From NCBI RefSeq assembly GCF_022758145.1, contig NZ_JAJVDH010000005.1, positions 417,185 to 481,184 of the forward strand: a stretch of 64,000 nt of DNA, in the 5' to 3' direction. Shown here in pieces: positions 33,293 through 42,548 of the stretch (its first letter is position 1; each line of letters opens with the position of its first letter). The stretch is from Pontibacter vulgaris (GTDB lineage: Bacteria > Bacteroidota > Bacteroidia > Cytophagales > Hymenobacteraceae). The position numbers and the translations under genes were made by a program. The notes below the pieces were generated by a model. The model searched no databases. It was not told the origin of the DNA and saw nothing but the letters and a program-made list of their open reading frames with translations.

Positions 33293-35848
33293 TTACTGTG
33301 GCCTTTTCTTGGTGCCGCGCGTCGGTACAGCTGCCAGTGGGTCGTCTGGCCAGTGATGTTTGGGGTAGCGGCCGCGAAGGTCTTTTCTAACATCAAAATA
33401 GCCGGTTGTCCAGAAACTGCGAAGGTCGCGGGTAACCTGTACAGGCCGCGAAGCAGGGGAAAGCAAATGAATCAGTAATGGTACTTTGCCTCCACCAATT
33501 CTGGGCGTATCCAGCATTCCGAAAACTTCTTGCAGACGTACGGCAAGTATAGGGGTAGACGGGTCAGTATAATCCAGGGCAATACGGGAACCACTGGGTA
33601 CTTCCAGGTGCGAAGGTGCTAGCCGGTCCATTTCCTGCCGATGCTCCCAGCTCAGGTCCGCAAGTATAAGCTCATTAAAATCCAGCCTGGATAGCTGCTC
33701 TATACTTCGTAAGCCAACCAGGTGAGGCAACAGCCAGAGTTCGATCGTTTCCTGCAACGCTTCATCCGATACATCAGGCCATACTTGCGGTGAGAGCTGA
33801 TGTAAGAATGCCAGACGCTGGCGGGTTTTTATAGCCTGGTCAGACCAAGGTAGTTTTTCAATTCCTTTCTCCTGGAGTGCCAGCAAAAGTATAGCTGCTA
33901 CCTGCTCTGCATCAGGGTTTGGCTGGCTGGTTTCCTGAAGTATAAGCGCGCCAAGTCGGGTGATTTTTCTGGCTATAACCCTGCCAGTTGCCTCATCAAA
34001 ACGAATTTCATCCAGTTCTTCCAGTTGCGCTGTAAAATGCTGCAGTAATTCTGCTTTGTTGAGGGGCGCTGCCAGCAATACCCTTGGCTGGTTTCCAATC
34101 TCAAGGTAGGCTATACTATAAAAATCTGCTTCACTGAAAAGCTCGGTTGGCAAAGCAGCCCTTTGACCGGTAACCAGCCTAACACGCCCCGATGACTCGC
34201 GTTGTGCCAGACGGTCGGGGTAGGCAAGTGCCGTTAAAATTCCGGCAGCATCGGGGTTTATACTTTGGTTAGTGGTGCGGGTGCGCTGCATCAGGTGTTG
34301 GGCTTGTTCGCGAACTCGTCGCAGGGCATTTTCATCCAGTACAAATCCGGGAATAGGGGGACGCTTTCCAGTTAGGATCTCCAGTCGCAGCGGCAGGTCT
34401 GGCAACACATTTCCGCGGCCGGTTTCCAGTTGTCTCAGGATGTCTTTTTCAGATAATAAAGCCGCCAGTGCGCAGGCGGTCGCGCCGAAACCAAACTCTT
34501 TGCCCCGGATAACCAAATGCCCTAACCTTGGAGAAAGACCAAGGGATGCCAGTGCTTTTCCGTGCGCGGTCGCGTTGCCGTTTAAATCTATTGCTTCCAG
34601 TCGTAATAACAGATCGCGGGAGAGAGCCATGGCAGCGGCAGGTGGAGTATCAAGCCAGTTTAAAGCAGCAGCATCTTTTACGCCCCACATAGCCAGTTCC
34701 AAAGCCAAACCGGTTAAGTCCGCTTCGCAAATTTCAGGGTTTTGCCTCTCAGCTAATTGCAGTTGGTCGGCATTGGACCAAAGCCTGTAACACACACCGG
34801 GGCCTAAACGACCGGCACGACCACGGCGCTGATCAGCAGCAGCTTTTGAGACCGTTATAGTTGCCAGGGTTGTAAGCCCGGTGCGGGGCACGAATTTCGG
34901 AACACGCGAGTAACCGCCATCAATTACAATTTTTACACCTTCTATAGTTAAACTGGTTTCGGCGATGCTGGTGGCCAGCACTATTTTGCGCCTGCCTTTG
35001 GGTGCGGGTTTTATAGCCGCCATTTGTCTGGAAAGCTGCAGGTCGCCGTGCAGGATGTGAAGATCTATACTTGCAGCCAGTTTACCTTCCAGTTGCGTAG
35101 CTACCCTGCGCATTTCGCCCATGCCCGGCAGGAACACCAATATATCGCCTTCAGTTTCATCGGCCAGCGCTTTTCGGATTGCTTTGGGTACCTGGTTACT
35201 TAAACGTTCTGCTGGACGGTTACCGGCTGCAGCTACTTCTGATGTGGGTAAATAATGTGTTTCTACCGGGTACTGACGGCCTTCACTGGTGATAACAGGT
35301 GCATCCAGCCACTTGCCTATAGTTACAGCATCCAGTGTAGCACTCATCACAAGAATACGCAGGTCAGGTCGCAGAACAGACTGTGCATCCAGCGCTAAAG
35401 CCAAACCCAGATCAGCCTGCAGATTGCGTTCATGGAATTCATCAAAAATAATGGCGGCTATACCTTCCAGTGCCGGGTCATCCTGAATGAGTCGGGTAAG
35501 TATACCTTCGGTTACAACTTCTACTCTGGTCTTATTCGAAACCACATGCTCCATGCGCACCCAATAACCTACCGTCTGGCCAAGGGGTTCGTTCAGCAGA
35601 TCAGACATGCGTTGGGCGGCTCCGCGGGTAGCTAAACGACGCGGCTCCAATACCAGAATTTTGCCATCGTTTCGCCAACCGGCTTCCAGCAATGCCAATG
35701 GTACAAGCGTAGTTTTACCGGCACCGGGCGGCGCTTCCAGCACAACCCGGGTATTGTTTTCCAGGGCATGTAGCAGGCGAGGTAGCGCTTCCTTTACGGG
35801 TAAGTCTGGTAAATTGGGAAGTATAGCAGTTGATGACATTACCTGCAA
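33293..35848 (-). CDS. hrpB: ATP-dependent helicase HrpB
   Basis: The 851-residue DEAH-type helicase has Walker A PPGAGKTT (about residue 41-48), motif II as DEFH (IIFDEFHERNLQADLG), SATLD, LATSIAETSLTIEGV, and QRRGRAGRLGPG (motif VI). The HA2 and HrpB C-terminal domains follow (PKHHWPDDP near the end). HrpB is an RNA helicase-like protein of unclear cellular role. Met4 (MSSTAILPN) is an equally good start. It stands alone on the leftward strand. Confidence 0.95.
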   Translation of the reverse strand: MQVMSSTAILPNLPDLPVKEALPRLLHALENNTRVVLEAPPGAGKTTLVPLALLEAGWRNDGKILVLEPRRLATRGAAQRMSDLLNEPLGQTVGYWVRMEHVVSNKTRVEVVTEGILTRLIQDDPALEGIAAIIFDEFHERNLQADLGLALALDAQSVLRPDLRILVMSATLDAVTIGKWLDAPVITSEGRQYPVETHYLPTSEVAAAGNRPAERLSNQVPKAIRKALADETEGDILVFLPGMGEMRRVATQLEGKLAASIDLHILHGDLQLSRQMAAIKPAPKGRRKIVLATSIAETSLTIEGVKIVIDGGYSRVPKFVPRTGLTTLATITVSKAAADQRRGRAGRLGPGVCYRLWSNADQLQLAERQNPEICEADLTGLALELAMWGVKDAAALNWLDTPPAAAMALSRDLLLRLEAIDLNGNATAHGKALASLGLSPRLGHLVIRGKEFGFGATACALAALLSEKDILRQLETGRGNVLPDLPLRLEILTGKRPPIPGFVLDENALRRVREQAQHLMQRTRTTNQSINPDAAGILTALAYPDRLAQRESSGRVRLVTGQRAALPTELFSEADFYSIAYLEIGNQPRVLLAAPLNKAELLQHFTAQLEELDEIRFDEATGRVIARKITRLGALILQETSQPNPDAEQVAAILLLALQEKGIEKLPWSDQAIKTRQRLAFLHQLSPQVWPDVSDEALQETIELWLLPHLVGLRSIEQLSRLDFNELILADLSWEHRQEMDRLAPSHLEVPSGSRIALDYTDPSTPILAVRLQEVFGMLDTPRIGGGKVPLLIHLLSPASRPVQVTRDLRSFWTTGYFDVRKDLRGRYPKHHWPDDPLAAVPTRGTKKRPQ

Positions 35849-35964
35849 AGGTCTGAATTCTTTGCGAGAAATTTAATTCAGGAAACCGTATGTCGATTTT
35901 CGGTTACAGTGTTGCAGGCAATAGGCTGTGAAAGTATAAAGTGATAAGTTAAGGAAAATAACGG

Positions 35965-36459
35965 CTATACTTTATGAGCCTGCAGGAGCTTCAGTGCTTC
36001 CTCGTTGCCAATTTTTTCTGCCATTCCCTGGGCTGTAAGGCCACGGCTATCACGTATACTTGTGTCTGCCCCGGATTCCAGCATAAGCTTAACCAACTCG
36101 TGGCGGCCAAACATAATGGCAAACATCAGGGCTGTTCCGCCACTTCCATTCTGTATATTTAGATCAGCCCCATGGTCTATCAGCATTTTAGCAATATCGG
36201 CATAACCGTTAAAACAAACGCCCATTAAGGCGGTGTTTCCTGCAAAATCCTGGGTGTTTACAGCAGCTTTTGCATCTAATAGCAGTTTAGTGGCTTCCGG
36301 GTGATTGTCGTAAGACGCGATGATTAAAGGTGTAAAGCCTCTCGGCCCCTGTGTATTTATATCAACACCTGCTGCAATTAACTCTTTTAGTAAAGCAACA
36401 TCTCCTCTTCGGGCGGCATCGAATAGTAAATCTTCTGGTTTGGTAGAGTGAAAAGTCAT
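35965..36459 (-). CDS. Ankyrin-repeat protein
   Basis: The 164-residue cytoplasmic protein is made almost wholly of four to five ankyrin repeats (DLLFDAARRGDVALLKELIA, GFTPLIIASYDNHPEATKLL, GNTALMGVCFNGYADIAKML, GTALMFAIMFGRHELVKLML, GLTAQGMAEKIGNEEALKLL). Such proteins mediate protein contacts. There is no signal peptide. The partner is unknown and the gene is isolated. Confidence 0.9.
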   Translation of the reverse strand: MTFHSTKPEDLLFDAARRGDVALLKELIAAGVDINTQGPRGFTPLIIASYDNHPEATKLLLDAKAAVNTQDFAGNTALMGVCFNGYADIAKMLIDHGADLNIQNGSGGTALMFAIMFGRHELVKLMLESGADTSIRDSRGLTAQGMAEKIGNEEALKLLQAHKV

Positions 36460-36780
36460 GATCGGGGTCAGGTAAAATGATTGGGAAAAACGCTCTTGTA
36501 CGGCATAATCGCCCCTACAGCAACATAAGCTAGCAGGTATAACGGACTGACGTTACAAGTTAACACTGCTTCTGTACTATTTTAAAGTATAAAGGTTAAA
36601 TATAATTATAAGTGTAAAAACTATAAGCCGGAGTATACGGTAAAAGCTTTAGAAGTATAAATTGGTTTCAAGCCTCTTAAGGTTGTGGAGGATCAGGCCG
36701 CAAAGGCCCGGCAAATTGGCATGTGTTTATCAGAAAAGCTGTAAAGAAATAGAAAGTATAAACTATAAATCGGGTGGATT
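36460..36780. other. Divergent spacer, no gene seen
   Basis: About 320 bp between a leftward ankyrin gene and a rightward secreted protein gene. It contains several AAGTATA words and no recognisable RNA or operator. Confidence 0.5.
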
Positions 36781-37407
36781 ATGCAGAACAATAATAGTAT
36801 AAGGCAAATGCTGGCAATTAGTTTACTGATATTTTCTGGTTTTAAGAGCCAGGCGCAACAAGCAACTATACCGCTAGCAGATATACAAATAAAAGCAGCT
36901 GTGCTGGCTGCCCCGGCCGAAAAACGCGCTGGTGTTACTGTATTAGGTTATAACCAGAAAGGTGAATTTGTGCAGCTGCGCAAAGGTACAAATGAGTTGA
37001 TCTGTTTGGCAGATGACCCTAATCAGAAAGGTTTTTCTGCATCGTGCTACCACAAAGACCTGGAGCCATTTATGAAACGTGGCCGTGAGCTAAGGAAAGC
37101 CGGGAAAAACAGCCAGGAAATTTTTGATACCCGGGAGAAAGAGGCTAAAAGCGGAAAATTAATCATGCCTAAAAAATCAGCAGCACTTTATGTCTACACT
37201 GCATCGGATGAAAATTTTGATGCAGCTACCGGACAGGTAAAAGAAGGTTATTTGCGCTACGTAGTTTATGTGCCCTATGCTACCGCCGAAACCACAGGCC
37301 TGCCACTAAAACCAGACGCACCTTCTATGCCCTGGATCATGCATCCCGGCACGCATGGCGCCCATATCATGATAAATCCACCGCTGCCTGCAAAAACAAA
37401 AGAGTAG
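36781..37407 (+). CDS. Secreted protein of unknown function
   Basis: The 208-residue protein has a Sec signal (residues about 1-25, ending SQAQQ). A compact domain rich in charged residues and two cysteines follows (ELICLADDP, FSASCYHKD). The C-terminus, MPWIMHPGTHGAHIMINPP, has three histidines and a Met, possibly a metal site. I recognise no named family. It has its own promoter region and no operon partner. Confidence 0.8.
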   Translation: MQNNNSIRQMLAISLLIFSGFKSQAQQATIPLADIQIKAAVLAAPAEKRAGVTVLGYNQKGEFVQLRKGTNELICLADDPNQKGFSASCYHKDLEPFMKRGRELRKAGKNSQEIFDTREKEAKSGKLIMPKKSAALYVYTASDENFDAATGQVKEGYLRYVVYVPYATAETTGLPLKPDAPSMPWIMHPGTHGAHIMINPPLPAKTKE

Positions 37408-37585
37408 GCGCTGTAATTTTCAATCCTGAACATATTACAAGTACGATATTCATACTGTTGCCCATGTTTTCAACTATAAAATGTAGTCAGATGAGGGCGA
37501 CTGCCGTACATGAGTATACCCTTTGTGCCAGCACGGTTTTTAGTGCACAGGGGCTGAAACTATACTTACATTTAAGATACTACTT

Positions 37586-37972
37586 ATGGCAACCGGAACT
37601 TCAATAGATGCCCTGTTAAATACGAAGCAAAAGAAACTGGCTTTTTTTCAGAACCTCATTCTGGCCGCTATTTCAGATGGTGAGCTAGGTGAGCAGGAAC
37701 GTGATTTTATGCTTATGGTTGGAGACCAGCTCGGTTTAACCGAAGAAGACACACGCCCTATAACCGATAATATTGGTATACTTTCTTTTATTATTCCGGA
37801 AGACGGTATGCAACGAACCATAGAACTGCAAACACTGGTGATGATGGTGGTGCAGGATGGCATAATTGAAGAGAAAGAATATACTATGTGCTTGGAATAT
37901 GCCCATCGTATTGGTTATGGCAAAGAAATTCTGGACGACATGTTAAAACAGCTTGGGGCTAGCCAGAGTTGA
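37586..37972 (+). CDS. TerB-like protein
   Basis: The 128-residue helical protein resembles the TerB/DjlA-N fold: QKKLAFFQNLILAAISDGELGEQERDFMLMVGDQLG and a second acidic helix pair around MMVVQDGIIEEKEY. The paired Asp-Gly-x-(Leu/Ile)-x-Glu motifs are typical for this metal-associated fold. It is cytoplasmic, function unknown, with no ter genes nearby. A terminator follows directly. Confidence 0.8.
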   Translation: MATGTSIDALLNTKQKKLAFFQNLILAAISDGELGEQERDFMLMVGDQLGLTEEDTRPITDNIGILSFIIPEDGMQRTIELQTLVMMVVQDGIIEEKEYTMCLEYAHRIGYGKEILDDMLKQLGASQS

Positions 37973-37990
37973 TCTGCCTGTAAAAAATTG

Positions 37991-38020
37991 AAAGCCGCTC
38001 CGGTTATACGGAGCGGCTTT
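37991..38020 (+). terminator. Terminator of the TerB-like gene
   Basis: AAAGCCGCTCCG (37991-38002) pairs with CGGAGCGGCTTT (38009-38020) around a 6-nt loop, followed by a T run. Confidence 0.88.
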
Positions 38021-38105
38021 TTTGTTGCTGTAAAGTATGTGTTTATACTTTGTAGCAGGAGTATCAGAGTTTAAACTGGTAAGCTTTTATACTTTAAAAC
38101 AGTTC

Positions 38106-40556
38106 TTAGTTAGCACCACCTGCTCTGCTTTTTTCTTCTTCGGCGCCGCTGTTACGACGGCGTGAAGGTGCTACCTGCGACTGGCCGAATCTATAGTTAA
38201 AAGTTAAGGTTGCTACCTGCGAGTCGCGGCGCTGGTAAAAGTTTTCAGTATAGCTGTTAACTGCAGTGGTAGCTCTTGTTTTGTTTGTGTAGAAGGCATC
38301 CGTTAGGTTTAATTTCAAGCTGCCCTTTTTATCCCAGAACTGCTTTTGCACACCCACCGATGCAAACCAAAGCGGATTTATATTCATGAAAGCATAAACA
38401 TCGCGGTGGCGATACACGCCATTCAGTTCGGCAGACCAGCCGTTTGTTAAGGTAAAAGTATTATTCGTGTTGATGTTAAAAGTAGGCATTCCGTTTCTAA
38501 GATTTGTATTGGCCAGGTTGCCACGGTATAAACCATAGTATAATGTGCCGTTATTTATGCTGTTAAACCAGTTGCCAACCGAAAACGGTACAGATAGCGA
38601 CATACCATAGTAATCATACTTTGCCAGGTTCTGGAACGTTTGGGCTACGAGTTTATCCTGCGTAACATCCGGCGATAGCACTTGCACCATTACATCAGTG
38701 GTATGGCTGTAACTAAACTTGGTAACAAAGCGCTGGTTATAAGTATGCGTAAATTCAAATGCATAAGACAGTTCCGGTTTCAGGAACGGGTTGCCGGCAG
38801 AGTAAGTGCTTGGGTCCAGGAAGTTTTTAAACGGATTTAGCTGGTTGTAAGATGGCCTGTTTATACGGCGGCTCAGCGATAGGCCCAAGTCATGCATTTT
38901 GCTTAACGTATACCCCATAAAGGCGCTCGGAAACAATTGTGTATAGTTGCGGTCAAATTTACGCTCCTCTTCATCAACCAAGCTAGCCAGTTGCTCGCCT
39001 TTTGCTCTGGTGTTTTCTAAGCGAAGCCCCAGTTGCAGGCTGGCCTTTTCCCATTTTTTTGAGGCGTTCAGGTAAGCTGCGTTAATATTTTCGTCATACA
39101 GAAAGTGATTGCTCTTACCGGTATCAAACACATTGCCGCCGTTGCTGCGGTCGTAGAACTGAAGGTCGTTATCGGCGCTCACGAGGCTGCTTTTAAGCCC
39201 GGCTTCCAGTTTGCCGTTAATGGCCTTCCAGGGCTGTGTGTAATCTGCTTTGGCTGATTTTATGCTCAAGTTGCCATCTAAAGTGCCGTAGAGTAAATAA
39301 GGAGTGCGCATCAGTTCGCCGCCCGGAGTATAAAAGTTTGTTGTAAAGTCCTGTTTATCGGCATTCTGATAAGCTATGTAGTCCAGGTCGGCGGTAATTT
39401 CGCGGCCGGTGCTGTCTATGGTATGCTTAAAGTTAAAGTTGATGGCCTGGTTACCCCGGTTATGGCCTGCAATGGCATCTGTAATAAAGGTAGAATCTAT
39501 CTGGCCCTGGTTGTTCAAGCCATCCGATCTATTGGAGTTTGTTCTGTTAAAATCAGATATAAAGCCGTTGGTAACCACACCAATTACTGTTTTAGGAGAG
39601 AGGTAATAATCTGCTCCCAGGCGAGCGCTGTGGGTATTTATCCTGAAATCGAACCTGTTTTTCTGGTCGTAAATTCCGGTAATGCTGTTTCCTTCTATAA
39701 ACTTGCGGTAAATATCCAGTTTAGTGTATTCGTGGCGGTATACATAGTTATAGTTGCCAAACACATTCAGTTTTTTGGCTCGGTGATTCAGTTGTATACT
39801 TTGGTTTGATTTTGCGTAACGGCCATGCCCGAAAGAAGAAGTTAGGGTTCCGTTTGTGCCCAGGCTTTTATCGCGCTTCAGTTTAATATCAATTATGCCC
39901 GCATTTCCGGCTGCATCATACTTGGATGATGGGTTGGTGATGAGTTCAATCTTATCCACGGAATTGGCCGACATGCCCCTTAGTACGTTTGCCAGTTCGG
40001 CTCCGGTCATGGGTACCTGTTTTCCGTCAATCATCACAATAACGCCGGCACGGCCCCGCATACTGATGTTGTCATTCTGATCGACGATAACGCCCGGCGC
40101 TTTTTCCAGTACTTCTAAAGCGGTGTTGCCAGCGGCTACCAGGCTGTTGCCCACGTTCATAACGGTTTTATCCAGTTGCTGCTCAATCAGGGGTTTCTGG
40201 CCTTCAATTACAACTTCCTTCAGGTTAGTGGAGCTTTGCGAAAGCCTGAGCGGGGCCAGATTTATACTTTCCGTACCTGCTTGCAGAATGACTTCGCTGC
40301 TTCTTGCTTTGGTATAGCCTACCATAGTTGCCACCACTTTATACTTTCCGGCAGTAAGTCCTTCAAAAAAGTAAGCGCCACTCTCTTCCGAAAGCATACC
40401 TTTCACCAACGACGAGTCGGCGGATTTTAGTAACAACACATTGGCGTAAGCAACGGCTTTATTATTGCCGTCTATCACGGAGCCTTTTATACTTGCCTGT
40501 TGTGCGCTAAGGTTTGTAAATACCAGTAGCAGAATGGGTAGAAATAATTTTCTCAT
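38106..40556 (-). CDS. Outer-membrane beta-barrel receptor (TonB-dependent-like)
   Basis: The 816-residue protein has a signal peptide (1-19), a carboxypeptidase-regulatory-like beta-sandwich (about 20-105, ASIKGSVIDGNNKAVAYANV), a plug domain (about 125-220, GRAGVIVMIDGKQVPMTGAE, ELITNPSSKYDAAGNAGIID) and a large barrel of the OMP_b-brl_3 type. The C-terminal strand (TLTFNYRFG) is followed by an unusual basic/acidic tail of about 28 residues (SRRRNSGAEEEK). A TonB box is not evident. The ligand is unknown; no SusD or transport partner is adjacent. Confidence 0.92.
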   Translation of the reverse strand: MRKLFLPILLLVFTNLSAQQASIKGSVIDGNNKAVAYANVLLLKSADSSLVKGMLSEESGAYFFEGLTAGKYKVVATMVGYTKARSSEVILQAGTESINLAPLRLSQSSTNLKEVVIEGQKPLIEQQLDKTVMNVGNSLVAAGNTALEVLEKAPGVIVDQNDNISMRGRAGVIVMIDGKQVPMTGAELANVLRGMSANSVDKIELITNPSSKYDAAGNAGIIDIKLKRDKSLGTNGTLTSSFGHGRYAKSNQSIQLNHRAKKLNVFGNYNYVYRHEYTKLDIYRKFIEGNSITGIYDQKNRFDFRINTHSARLGADYYLSPKTVIGVVTNGFISDFNRTNSNRSDGLNNQGQIDSTFITDAIAGHNRGNQAINFNFKHTIDSTGREITADLDYIAYQNADKQDFTTNFYTPGGELMRTPYLLYGTLDGNLSIKSAKADYTQPWKAINGKLEAGLKSSLVSADNDLQFYDRSNGGNVFDTGKSNHFLYDENINAAYLNASKKWEKASLQLGLRLENTRAKGEQLASLVDEEERKFDRNYTQLFPSAFMGYTLSKMHDLGLSLSRRINRPSYNQLNPFKNFLDPSTYSAGNPFLKPELSYAFEFTHTYNQRFVTKFSYSHTTDVMVQVLSPDVTQDKLVAQTFQNLAKYDYYGMSLSVPFSVGNWFNSINNGTLYYGLYRGNLANTNLRNGMPTFNINTNNTFTLTNGWSAELNGVYRHRDVYAFMNINPLWFASVGVQKQFWDKKGSLKLNLTDAFYTNKTRATTAVNSYTENFYQRRDSQVATLTFNYRFGQSQVAPSRRRNSGAEEEKSRAGGAN

Positions 40557-41001
40557 AGTTTGTGCTTTTATGTTAGATGTTGAGTTTCAGGTTGCTGCTT
40601 TATAATTTTTTTACTTTCGTTTGAGTGGGCATTACAACACTTGTGCCATTTGTTTAAAATATTGTTAATCAACGCTTTGTGGTTTTATTTTACAAAGTAT
40701 AGTTTATAGGTGATGTATGATTTCGAACATTCACTGTCTGAAACTGGACACCACTTGCCATAAATAAATTGGGTGAATTATAGTTGATGAAGCAAATAAG
40801 TACGATTTGTTTCGTAGGTAAAAGAGAGGGTCAGTAAGTATGAGGTTGCACGGAGGCTGAAAAATATTTTATATGTGGGAGCTATACTTGTAAAAAGCAG
40901 CAGCTTATGCTTGATTAAAGCGGGGAGTAAGCAATTAAAAACTAAAGTATAAGTTGTTATTTCTGCCGGTTAGTAGATTTTGAAAAGATGATGGTCAGCC
41001 T
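40557..41001. other. Intergenic region, no gene seen
   Basis: About 445 bp upstream of the leftward receptor gene. It is AT-rich with several AAGTATA and AACTATA-type words; no RNA gene, terminator or operator could be supported. Confidence 0.5.
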
Positions 41002-41493
41002 TCATTCCAACTCTTTCAAAAGCCCTTGAACATCGAGTGGCTCTGTAAACATATTTAATGATCCATCTGCGACAACAGGCCATTGCTCTTTCGGGCGGTC
41101 CCAGTATAGTTCGAGGCCGTTGTTATCCGGGTCGTTCAGGTAAATGGCCTCTGATACACCGTGGTCTGAGGCACCGGTAATCGGGTAACCCAGATCCAGC
41201 AGGCGTTGCAGGATAGCAGCCAGGTCTTTGCGGGTTGGATAGAGGATGGCAGCATGGAAAAGGCCCGAACCTGTACGCGGTGCCGGTCCCATTCCCTGGC
41301 TATACCAGGTGTTCAGGCCAATATGATGATGATAACCACCCGCTGAAAGAAATGCAGCTTTATCACCATACATCTGCATAAGCTCGAAGCCAAGTATACC
41401 TGTATAAAATTCCAGCGCCCGCTTCAGGTCAGATACTTTTAAATGCACATGCCCGATACTTGTCTGCCCCGGTACTTTATAGTTGGTGTCCAT
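41002..41493 (-). CDS. VOC-family (glyoxalase/extradiol dioxygenase-like) protein
   Basis: The 163-residue protein has the paired beta-alpha-beta-beta-beta modules of the vicinal oxygen chelate fold: IGHVHLKVSDLKRALEFYTGILGF, FLSAGGYHHHIGLN and AIYLNDPDNNGLELYWDRP. Probable metal ligands are His in GHVHL, His in YHHHIG and Glu in GLELYWD. It resembles the CatE-like ring-cleaving dioxygenase group, though substrates vary and cannot be assigned. No pathway genes adjoin it. Confidence 0.9.
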   Translation of the reverse strand: MDTNYKVPGQTSIGHVHLKVSDLKRALEFYTGILGFELMQMYGDKAAFLSAGGYHHHIGLNTWYSQGMGPAPRTGSGLFHAAILYPTRKDLAAILQRLLDLGYPITGASDHGVSEAIYLNDPDNNGLELYWDRPKEQWPVVADGSLNMFTEPLDVQGLLKELE

Positions 41494-41821
41494 CGTCTTA
41501 TCTGTTATAAGTTGCTTAGCCTGTTGTTTTATACTATACTTTTAAAGTATAAAATAGATTAACCTGTTTGGGTAGCCTTACAGAGCAGAATTCTAAATCA
41601 TGACTGGTCTTGGTTGTATACTTTCTGCTATGTAAGTATAAATAGGCATTGTTATTTTAATTTAATAAAAATTGAAGCATTATCTCAGGTAAATATTACA
41701 CCTAGTGCTTTTGTTATGTTAAATATACACTTTGTGTGTAAGTATGATTGCAAGTATAAGCTGGTTAATAATTGATGGGTTAAGGGAATAAACACTAATC
41801 TTCTTAATTTTGTAATTAACG
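41494..41821. other. Divergent spacer, AT-rich, no gene seen
   Basis: About 330 bp with a near-palindromic cluster TATACTTTTAAAGTATA near 41535 and no supportable gene. Confidence 0.5.
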
Positions 41822-42211
41822 ATGTTAAAGTTTAAGAAGATCATAGGGCATTACTTTAAGTACCCATTAATGTGGGTCATGCTGCTGTGGGCGCTTACCT
41901 TGCCTGGGCACGAAGTAATTGTGTATGACTATCTGATTCAAACAATCTCTGATACAACCCCTAATAATGCCAGCGGAACAACCGAAGCATTTAGTAAATC
42001 GAGAGAGTTAGCGCAGGAGGGGCAGGCTTTTATTGATGCGGCAACACCATCTTTTGTTGTTAAGAACCTGCAGCCGGCAAAGTTTATACCTGAGCTGTTG
42101 GCTTATACTTTCTGTTCTGCAAAAGCGCCTGTTCTATACTCCAGGTCAGCTGACCGGCCTTTCCTTTTTTTTAAGCGTTTTCTGGTTTCTATTCTTCCCA
42201 ACGCTCCGTAA
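41822..42211 (+). CDS. Hypothetical small membrane protein
   Basis: The 129-residue ORF starts with a basic segment (MLKFKKIIGHYFKYP) and a hydrophobic helix (about 16-30). A soluble region with QEGQAFIDAATPSF follows, and the end is basic and hydrophobic (FFKRFLVSILPNAP). Its codon usage resembles neighbours, but no family is recognised, and a second open frame overlaps its end. It may be a real short gene. Confidence 0.45.
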   Translation: MLKFKKIIGHYFKYPLMWVMLLWALTLPGHEVIVYDYLIQTISDTTPNNASGTTEAFSKSRELAQEGQAFIDAATPSFVVKNLQPAKFIPELLAYTFCSAKAPVLYSRSADRPFLFFKRFLVSILPNAP

Positions 42212-42548
42212 CTTTTGTCAGCTAGTCATTACTAATACTTTAGCCAACCGCTTTTGTACCTATTTATTACTGTACAGCTCACGATGTTATACTTTATAAA
42301 GTATAATAATTCTGGTACAGGATTACTGCCTAGCTTAAAACCCGGCTACCTGAGCCAGTTTTTATATTTGGCTTTGGGGCAATCAAGTATTAGTGTTATA
42401 AATAATTTACGGGTTATGTGATTGAATTCTAATGTATTGCGTTCGAATTAATTTGCTTAATCTATTGCTACAACCTTTGCGCATACCTGCATTTATGGCG
42501 TAAACATAAGAATACGAAGCCTTTAAGGGCAACAGAATACACTAACCT
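42212..42548. other. Spacer with a 20-bp perfect palindrome
   Basis: TTATACTTTATAAAGTATAA at 42287-42306 is a perfect palindrome built from the common TATACTT word. No gene is seen in this 337-bp stretch. Confidence 0.5.
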